The notes under the pieces are model-generated. The model was not told the DNA's origin, ran no database searches, and worked only from the letters and a program-made list of their open reading frames with translations. A DNA stretch of 64,000 nucleotides from Volvox africanus (lineage: Eukaryota > Chlorophyta > Chlorophyceae > Chlamydomonadales > Volvocaceae): assembly GCA_030268105.1 (NCBI GenBank), contig BSDZ01000004.1, positions 4,819,001 to 4,883,000 on the forward strand. The letters run 5' to 3'. Positions 48,001 through 64,000 of this stretch are shown piece after piece. A program made the translations under genes and the position numbers. Position 1 is the first letter of the stretch. Each line of letters starts with the position of its first letter.

Positions 48001-51000
48001 TGGGCCACCCGCAGGTGTTCCAGCTCCGGAACCACCACCGGGACTAGCTCCGCTCCCAGGGACTGCAACTCCGAAACCGCCGCTCGGCATACCTCCACCA
48101 CGGAGGGGGAGGCGTGCTTGAACCACTACCGCCGCGTGCGTTTTTGAATGAGGTGGGAGAGGGGAGGCAGTGGTGATTGGGAGGGGGTGGGTCTGTAGGC
48201 GTTAAGGTCAGAGTGGCGAGGTTGGGGAGGGTAAGAGATACGGCAAGTTGATGTGACGCACGGCAAAAGCTATGCGATCTGGGAGAAACGACAAGATAAT
48301 CCCCGGAAAACATGTCTCGGGGAAATACCAATCGCTTGACAATACACATACACACACTGCCGTACACAAACTGTCGTGTACGAACTAATCCAACTTCGAA
48401 TCCCACCCTCAAATCGTACCTCGTCGTACATGCCGATTCGAATCCCTTTCAGAGGCTGCCTCGCTCCCCCCTCCGCGGGCGGTGGGGCTGTCAGCGCCTC
48501 GGGCCAGGGTGAGGGCAGCTGCGGCATCTGTCTGTATCCCTGTGCGTCCGCCGCCGCCAGAGGCCCCTCCAAGCTCATCACCGCGTGTAGCAGCGCGGCA
48601 TCCTGAACAAGCAGAGGCAGAAGCAGCAGTGGCAAGAGCCCCCGGCCCCTGGCTACGTCTTCCGCTCATCAGAGAAAGCAGCCCGATTGATAACCCCCCC
48701 TCCCCCCTCCCCCTCCCCCCTCGCCCCACACTTTCTTAACTTCTATTTTTTAAGTGATGGGAATCACGTCGCAGCACTCTTTCCCGCATGTCATGGTTTG
48801 TGTGTTTTGTGTGATGTTCGGGTTTCCCCCCGGCCCCCTACCTGAACACACCCCGCCAGAGGGCCCATTGTGGCCACCGTACAATCCACCTCCACCACGC
48901 CGCGCCCTCCCACTCTGCCGGCACTGGGTTTCAGCCCCACCAGGCCGCAGAACGATGCCGGGATTCGAATGGAGCCACCGCCGTCACTGCCTGACGGGAA
49001 TGGACGTGTCAGGTAACAGTACGGCGGGAAGTGAGTCATGAAACACACTCCATTCCACGACACGGTCGAAAGAAAAACATGAGGCATTGGGGAATCTAAG
49101 TCTCTGGAGAGAAGCTCCGTCCGTTGCCCGTCGTATCTGCCAGCCACGATAAGCCTTAGACGAAAGTCCATTCCCGCCTCCCCTTCGCCTACCCGGGGTC
49201 CCGCTTCCCGCCTCGTTCCCAGTTCATCTCCTGCCCTGTCGCCTCCCGCCTGCGTCCCTCGTGTTTTCCCCTTCTCTCTTTTGTCCTCCTCCTCCTGTAG
49301 TGATATGGTATGATATGATATAATATAACATAGTATATAATGTAATATAATATGTGTTTATCTATATCTTTTCCCTCACCTCCCGCCCTCCGGGGGACTC
49401 CCAATCGTGACCCCTGAAACACACCCTGCCCTCCTCTTGCCCACCCCACCCCGTCGCTCTCCCGCCCACCTATTGCTATGGGACACAGCCCGGCTGCCAC
49501 CGCTGCGGCACTGCCACTGGAGGAGCCGCCGGGGTAGTAGCAGTGACCCACGGGTCTGCCGGCACCGCCGCCGCCGCCACTGCCTCCATCACCCTTGCGA
49601 GCCTCGGGGCCAGTTCCCAGACCGTGTGGGTTTAACGCGCTCGCCGCTGCCCGAACGTTGAGTCCGGTGATGCCCAGTCCGATTTCGTGCATGGCAGTTT
49701 TACCCAGCAGTACGGCACCCAGGGCACGGAGAGTGGCGACGTAGGGGGCGTCGGATGTGACGGGCCGCCTGCCGGTACCATCACATGGGAGAGGGCTATG
49801 ACGTCACGATCTTGTAGACAGGGGTATAGGGGCGATAGAGGGGAAGATGCGGACAAGCAACGGACCCATGGGACACAGGAGCTGTAATAGGTGTCAGCCG
49901 AACAGGTCTCTCGACATCACATCCTGAGGGTGTAGGTTTTTGCACGCATTATCTTGTGTTTGTGTGTGCCGTAAACTATACGGCTAGTACGACAGGAACT
50001 TTCTCATGGGGGGGGGCAATTACTTAAGACCTAAAGCTGCAAAATTTCCGGAATGGCGAGGCTCGGATCTAGATGTGTTGGAGAGGAGGTGAGACAGAGG
50101 CTTGGAGACTTGGAGTGATATTGTACGGTTATGACAGTTGGAGCGGTTGGGAACGTTTAGACGGGCGTTTAAACCCAGCCCTCGCAAACGGAAATTTCCC
50201 CTTGGATCCTGTGCGCCACTCACTGGGCCGCCACGAACGTAGTTCCAGCTGTCGTACCGTACGGCATCGCGTCGGCCACGTCCTTAATGGCGAAGGGCAC
50301 ACCCTCCAGGAGGGACCTACTGGTTCCGGAGCGGAGCCTGGGGGAATCCGGTGTTTTTTGAGGAGGAGGAGAACTCCATGTGTGCGTGTGTATGCGTGAT
50401 GGGAGGTGGGGTATATACCTACAGTAGTCACAGTGCATGCCCCGCATGCAACCGGTTTAAAACGCCTCATCTGCCAGCCGTTGTTCAGCACCACATTTTC
50501 CCGCCCTCACTCCCACCTCCACCCCAAGCCCTTCCTTCCCATCCCCCACCTCCGCGTGCTCTCTTCCGCCTGAGCCATCACCTCCAGAGGGGCCCAGCCC
50601 ACGAAGAAACTCAGTGGGGGCCGCAGCGCCTCCCCCGCCTCCACAAACCGAATGATGCGCTCGGCCACCTCAGTTGGCGTCACTGACCCTTGAGTCACCA
50701 GCAGGGTTTACCGATAGACAAGGGCCGGGAAAAGTGAGTGAGCCGTGAGCAAGCCCAGAGGTATCCGAATGAAGATGTACACTGAGTTTCGAGTTTTAGG
50801 GTTTCCGAAACAATGGCCGAAAAATGTATGGTCAATTTGTTGTTTTTATAGACCCGCAGAGGCCCATGGTCCCTCCTGCGCCTTCCTCACCGCTTCTATA
50901 CGCTCTGGCGAAGTCTACGACTGTGGGTCCTCCGGAGAAGGCCCATGGGTCGGGAGGGCTGAAAGGAACCCCCCCGCCAGCCCCCACACCTGCGTGGCCG

Positions 51001-51950
51001 GATGCACCCGGACTTCCCACGAGCCCGACCCCATCCCCATCCCCGTCCCCAGCGCCAGCACCAGCACCAGCACCAGGACCAGCACCAGGATCTTTCACTG
51101 CTGGGGCGCCGCCGGTGGAAGCAGTGGGTGTATGCGGAAGTTGTTTCCGAGCCATTGAGGTGGCAGCAGCAGCAGCAGCAGCAACGGTGGCGGTGTGGGT
51201 GGCGGCAAGCTGGCGGCCATGCGGCAGCTGACCGCGCTCAAACGCCCGTTGAATTACAGCGGCGGAACGCTCAGCTGCCGTTTTCCCGCCATCACCTCCA
51301 CCACCACCGGTGTCACACTCGTCAAAGTCGCCGGCCTCTAGCTGCTCAGAAAAGGGTTCAATCTCATCCGTGACAGGGGAGAGGTCGGGGCCGAAGAGAG
51401 GCGCCTCAGGCACCCTCAGTCCCTGAAGCACCTGCAGCAGGGTGTGGGGTCAACTTGCCAACTTTAGGGGGATGGGGGTTACTTTTGATAATATATACAC
51501 GTAACAATACGCTCAGTTGCGCAAATCCACCGCCACCTTCCGTCCCACCCCTAACATCAACCAGCGCGACCTAAGCAGACTGCTTGTTTTCGCCTCCCAG
51601 AAGAAGAAGAAGAAAACCCGACAACCCGGCCCTGGTGAGGCAGCACTTGAATCATGGACACACATTCTACAAACGTGTATGCATCCCTCCTTCACAACCA
51701 TGTTTTGAAGGACTTTATGTATATAATGATAAGTATGATTGAAGCCTACCTGTGTAACGCCGCTCTGTTTCGCCAGCAGGGGGTAAATCCATTCGCCCAG
51801 ACTGGATTCGAAAACGCTTATGAAAGCGCTGAGGAGCAAGCCTCTGAGCACAGGTGCTTGAAGCTCTTTGAGATCGTAGGGTGCACTCGTGAGCTCCTGG
51901 GCTGGTGGTAAGTGCTTTAGAGCAGTTGAGCAGTTTGAACTACGGGACAT
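45037..51950 (-). CDS. Amidase-signature hydrolase, plant fatty acid amide hydrolase type
   Basis: Fourteen exons, from the start: 51950-51750, 51431-50891, 50688-50550, 50337-50224, 49768-49470, 48990-48842, 48602-48420, 48116-47961, 47568-47470, 46911-46858, 46499-46430, 46159-46140, 45886-45521 and 45231-45037, in phase, 861 residues. The amidase-signature catalytic triad is complete: Lys in VPFAIKD (about residue 312), cis-Ser in [11 protein letters not shown] (about 415) and nucleophile Ser in [10 protein letters not shown] (about 438). Flanking motifs follow plant FAAH closely: [11 protein letters not shown] near the N-terminus, [106 protein letters not shown] and a C-terminal RPAVFLNPL. 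Plant FAAH hydrolyses N-acylethanolamines; the substrate here is inferred. Low-complexity inserts lie in exon 2, in exon 5 just before the cis-Ser loop and in exon 13, which makes the protein about 250 residues longer than the plant enzyme. Confidence 0.92.
46140..46159 (-). other. 20-base microexon of the amidase gene
   Basis: These 20 bases, flanked by a CTCCAG acceptor and a GTGTGC donor, encode GESNLRQ together with the last base of the preceding exon. They restore both the reading phase and the conserved GE(S/T)N motif of the family, and without them the flanking exons are out of frame. Confidence 0.85.
46340..46399. repeat. (ATATC)n pentanucleotide microsatellite
   Basis: About 12 copies lie in the amidase intron between exons 11 and 12 (46160-46429). 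Confidence 0.97.
49300..49365. repeat. Degenerate ATGATATA-type AT-rich repeat
   Basis: Short imperfect TGATATAATATA units lie within the amidase intron 48991-49469. Confidence 0.6.
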
Positions 51951-53553
51951 CGGACACCTCGACTGCAACTTACAAGGTGCAGGCAAAACGAGGTTTAGTT
52001 GCTTTTTCGAATAAATAGAACAAATCCTAAGGAATACGACTGCAGTGTGTTGCAAAAGCGCAAGCCTTTTGCAAAAGCGATTCGGTGTGCCGTACATCTA
52101 CTTCAGGAGTACGCAGGGTTGCAGCCACGCGCAGGCGCTTTACAGGACCACTGAAATTCCATATGCTAAACGGAGTTGGACAATAACTGTATTTCATTTA
52201 AATTTGAATAATTAAAAGAATGCCAAATCAATTGACCCCTGAACGCTTCCCTTGTACATTTTATACATGCGCGACCATGGTGCTCTGGGTGCGGCTCTGA
52301 TCACTTCTTTATGTACGCAGAGCAGCACTAAATCATATTATGTATTGTAACATCTAACAATCAAATTTCAACAATTAGTGCAATATGATTATTGCTTGCT
52401 CTGATTAAAAATGCGTTGAGCAGCCTCCATTAGCCTCTCAAAGCCACTTTGGGATGCGCTGTGCGTCCTTCAGTCGAAGAGCGCACATCCAAGCAAGCCG
52501 ACTGGGGCGGAAATGGGGCGCAACGATTCGCCGGGGTTGAGGCTGGAGGCGGGGCATCACGTGGGATCGTGTCAAGGATAATGCGGAAAACCCTTAGTGG
52601 GGTGAACGATGGTGAACTTGGTGCACTCCAAGGTGGCAATCAAGCAATGCAACCATCTGCAAGCTAAGGTCCATGTATGTGATGGGACCGGCGGAGGGCT
52701 ATGGGGCACAGAGGCTGGGGTTTCAGAAGGCCCTTTCGCGCGGGTACGCCTCCTGTCCCCTACCCGGAGGGTGAGGGTGATGGTTTGCGCCTCCACTTCA
52801 CGCCTGAGCGAACAAAAGACACTGCACCATTATGCTGTCATGAAAAACATTCGTCTGTATAGTTTTTGGCGATCAGGAAAAACTCTCTCGTACGCCTGGA
52901 GAGCAAGTACTTTCGCGGACGCACAGGGTCCCGGTTATGCATAGCATGATTGCTTGGCCCTGCAAAGGGAATCATGTCCTATGACAGCATCAAACATTCT
53001 GCCATGTGCAATTCAGCAATATCCAAAATAGTACTGGAGTGGTCCTACACGTCCTGAAATGATTACAGTAGCCAATCATGTGCTCTCTAACTGATAGTAT
53101 CACTAAGCCTAATAAGGTAAAACTTAATTACCTGCAGCGCACCTACTATGGTAAACGACGAGAGATGCATACCATTCATTCAAACCTAGAGGCTGGGTTC
53201 ATTCTTATCCACAGCGCTGCCAAGAGCAGAGCCCCGTTCATTGCGAGGGTTTTCAGTAAACTGTACAACGCTTTCGTTCATAAAAAAACTTGTATAATAT
53301 ATTTAATATTTATACTTAATATAGGAAGGTAAATACCTGTGGGTACACGTAATGCATGCGCTTCTTGTTGCTGACCCCGAAACCAGAGGTTCTCCGCTCA
53401 AGTTTTCTCATGTCACAAATCATGTTCTTCAAAGGATTGAATCTTGCAATATACGTTTTGCTCTAAAAATATCTACCATAATATTAAAAATCTTTAACCA
53501 TACTTATTTCGCTGCAACGGTTTGCCACACCACAGCCAGCCCCATTTGAGGGC
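51951..53553. other. Divergent intergenic region between amidase and FtsH genes
   Basis: Both genes read outward from this 1.6 kb stretch, so it should contain their promoters. It is AT-rich (especially 52150-52420 and 53250-53520). I see no clear TATA or known element and no supportable gene. Confidence 0.45.
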
Positions 53554-61928
<8,375 letters not shown>

Positions 61929-64000
61929 TGGGGGATGATGTGGGGGAATATACACCCTGGACATACACATACACATTTGGAAGCGTGAACTGCGGTAGCA
62001 ATCAGGGCGCAGGAGGCGGGCAGAGGAGAGGAGGAGACGTATAGGACGGCAGCGGCGGGGAGATAGATAGAGAGAGAGAAAGAGAAAGAGAGAAAGACAA
62101 AGAGAGAGAGAGAGAGATTGTGTGTGTGCATACTTATTTATATATGTGAACAACACGTGCGTGTCTTTGTGACTTTGTGTGTCTGTGTCTGTGTCTGTGT
62201 GTTTTTGGGTTTCGGAAAACGTATCTGCGCATACGGCACCGCTGTGCGTGCTGAAGTGTGTCAGTGTGTGTATATTCGTGTACGGGTTTGGAGACCCTTG
62301 GGGTTTCGGAGGCGTTCTGAGTTGTACGCAAAGTTTGTGTTTGTGTGGGAGAAGGGGTGTACGGCAAGTACGGCAAGAGAAGAAGCAAGCAGAGCAGCAA
62401 GCAGGGAAGTTTATGGCAGTGCAATGTGATGCTGTATAGTTGCTTGTTTGATTTGTTGGTTGATTGATTTGTTTGTTGGTTGGTTGGTTGGTTGGCATTT
62501 GGCTGGGATACGGCTGGAAGGTTCGGTTTCGTTGTTGGAGGACGGCATAGGCGTCATTCAGCTGGTGGCAGCGTTGGGGCAGCCGTTGGTTCTAGAACCA
62601 ACAACCAAATAGTAACGACTATTTCCGTCAGGTGGGGAAACGGAAAGCGGCGGAGCCTGTCGCGGGGAAATCGCGGGCTCCCTGGAGTGGTCTAATGTCA
62701 GCATTTCCCGTCCTCGCAATCCACTCGAAGAGCATTCGTGGCGCCGCCGTACGCCATTGAATGTTATGTGTCGTCTAGCGGTTGTTGCTGTTTCTTTTGT
62801 CGGTTTTTCGTTAAGGAATTCAAATTCAGTTACACCTTGGGGTTCATGTGAATCCTCACATGACATTCCAGCTGACGACACGCACATCACGTACGAGAAT
62901 GTGCATTGCTGTGGGTCGTTATTGCGCGAGGAGTAAAATCAATGGTCCCTCGAGTGGATGGAGGGCAGAGGAATGGGCAGTTGTGCGCTCTGCCTCTGTG
63001 ACCACATCTTGGGGGTAAAGGGAGGGGTTAGCGGCGAGTGTGCGGGTTGGCGGGGGAGGGGTCGGGGGCATCAGTGAACCCAAGCAAAGCCCAGGGAGAC
63101 GACGGACCGACGGACCGACGGACGGACGGACAAACAAACCAGGTTGAGGAGTTTCTCGCACGTCATCATAGGGCCATATACGCGGGTCTTATGTACGGCA
63201 GCACGGTAACTGTAGCGGTTACGCATGTGGGCCTGAGGGGTATGAGATCTGTGACTCACTGCGTACTGTGCTTGGAGCTGCATGCATATTATATAAACAT
63301 GACAAGTCAGTCATTGCAGCATAGCATAGCACAGCACGGGAGGGAGTTCCGGATTGTTTCATCTTATCACCCCTCATTCGACCGCTTTCCTTCAACTTTC
63401 CCGCGCCTGCCTGCTCCCGCTAGAAGGTGTCGTACAACCCAGAGCTCCCAGGAAGTTGGAGAACGAGCGGTCGGATAAGGGGGTGATAGGAAAACCGCCG
63501 ACTGGGGCGGGGAGAGAGTCGGGAGGAGTGGAAGCAACCGGGGGTACGAGCCACCTGGCGGAAAACACAAATGGCCGAATGTGCCGAGATGATGTTGGAC
63601 ATGACGAGGTCGCCTGGAAGTGATTTTCAGTAGGCATCAGGGCGGGATACCACCCGTACAGTGCGGTTCACCAACCGAGGAAACCGTCGCAACCACCACC
63701 AGCACAACTACTCAATACACCGCCAGCACTGGCCCCCACCGCAATCGCCACCTTCCCCACATCCTTCGGCTTTTGCGAATTTGAGGTTCCTTGTTGACGC
63801 AGCCGGGGTGAAGATGTACGATGACCAAGGACACGTGTGTTTTGTCAGTGCTTGGGGGTTTGCAGCTCCTGGTCGTGCAAATGGACCCGTGATGGGGGAT
63901 TGAGAGGCAGAGCCGTAATGGTGATGTTGGTTTCGGAGGAATTGGTGATGAGAAGGGACAAGGTGTATGTGCCGAGGATGATTGTGCACTGATGTTATGG
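61929..64000. other. Downstream region without a supportable gene, about 2.1 kb
   Basis: FtsH 3' flank. It contains GA- and GT-rich tracts (62060-62215), TTGGTTGG repeats near 62450-62495 and a GACG tract near 63095-63130. One possible exon (63142-63204, VEEFLARHHRAIYAGLMYG) has acceptor and donor-like borders, but I found no partner exons. The frame at 63661-63903 has no recognisable domain. Confidence 0.45.

Overview
The window is nuclear DNA of a green alga, most likely a volvocine relative of Chlamydomonas and Volvox. Genes are cut into many short exons by GTGAGT/GTACGT...CAG introns, proteins carry alanine-, glycine- and serine-rich inserts, TGTAA-type polyadenylation signals follow several stop codons, and introns are full of micro- and minisatellites. 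All exon boundaries below were placed by hand from GT/AG signals, continuity of reading phase and fit to known protein families; no transcript data were available. Family comparisons are from memory.

Layout: (1) 952-1433, a tentative two-exon small gene on the + strand. (2) 2996-6885, a + strand calcineurin-like metallophosphoesterase of the plant/cyanobacterial type, six exons. (3) 8147-14560, - strand, the ER-resident HSP90 (HSP90B/GRP94), 16 exons, ending in KDEL. (4) 14908-18111, + strand, the ER HSP70 BiP, eight exons, ending in HDEL. Genes 3 and 4 are head to head across only 347 bases that contain two palindromic heat-shock-element cores. (5) 20266-30749, + strand, a protein of about 1680 residues with membrane modules at both ends and, in the middle, the C-terminal half of plant SPL1/SPL12 and algal CRR1 proteins including ankyrin repeats, but without the SBP DNA-binding domain. 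(6) 36242-41925, + strand, an uncharacterised protein with one N-terminal membrane segment, a charged helix and a conserved core, nine exons. (7) 45037-51950, - strand, an amidase-signature hydrolase close to plant fatty acid amide hydrolase, 14 exons including a 20-base microexon. (8) 53554-61928, + strand, an FtsH AAA metalloprotease of the plant FTSH7/FTSH9 type, ten exons.

Genes 3 and 4 form a functional pair: BiP and GRP94 act together in folding secretory proteins in the ER lumen, and their layout suggests co-regulation. The other genes look like unrelated housekeeping neighbours. The long stretches between genes (18.1-20.3, 30.7-36.2, 41.9-45.0, 52.0-53.6 and 61.9-64.0 kb) hold satellites and unsupported open frames only.

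The least ordinary items are the SBP-less SPL-like membrane protein, the shared heat-shock promoter, a G-quadruplex-prone 14-base minisatellite of about 1 kb and a near-perfect 21-base hairpin in the same FtsH intron, and the amidase microexon.
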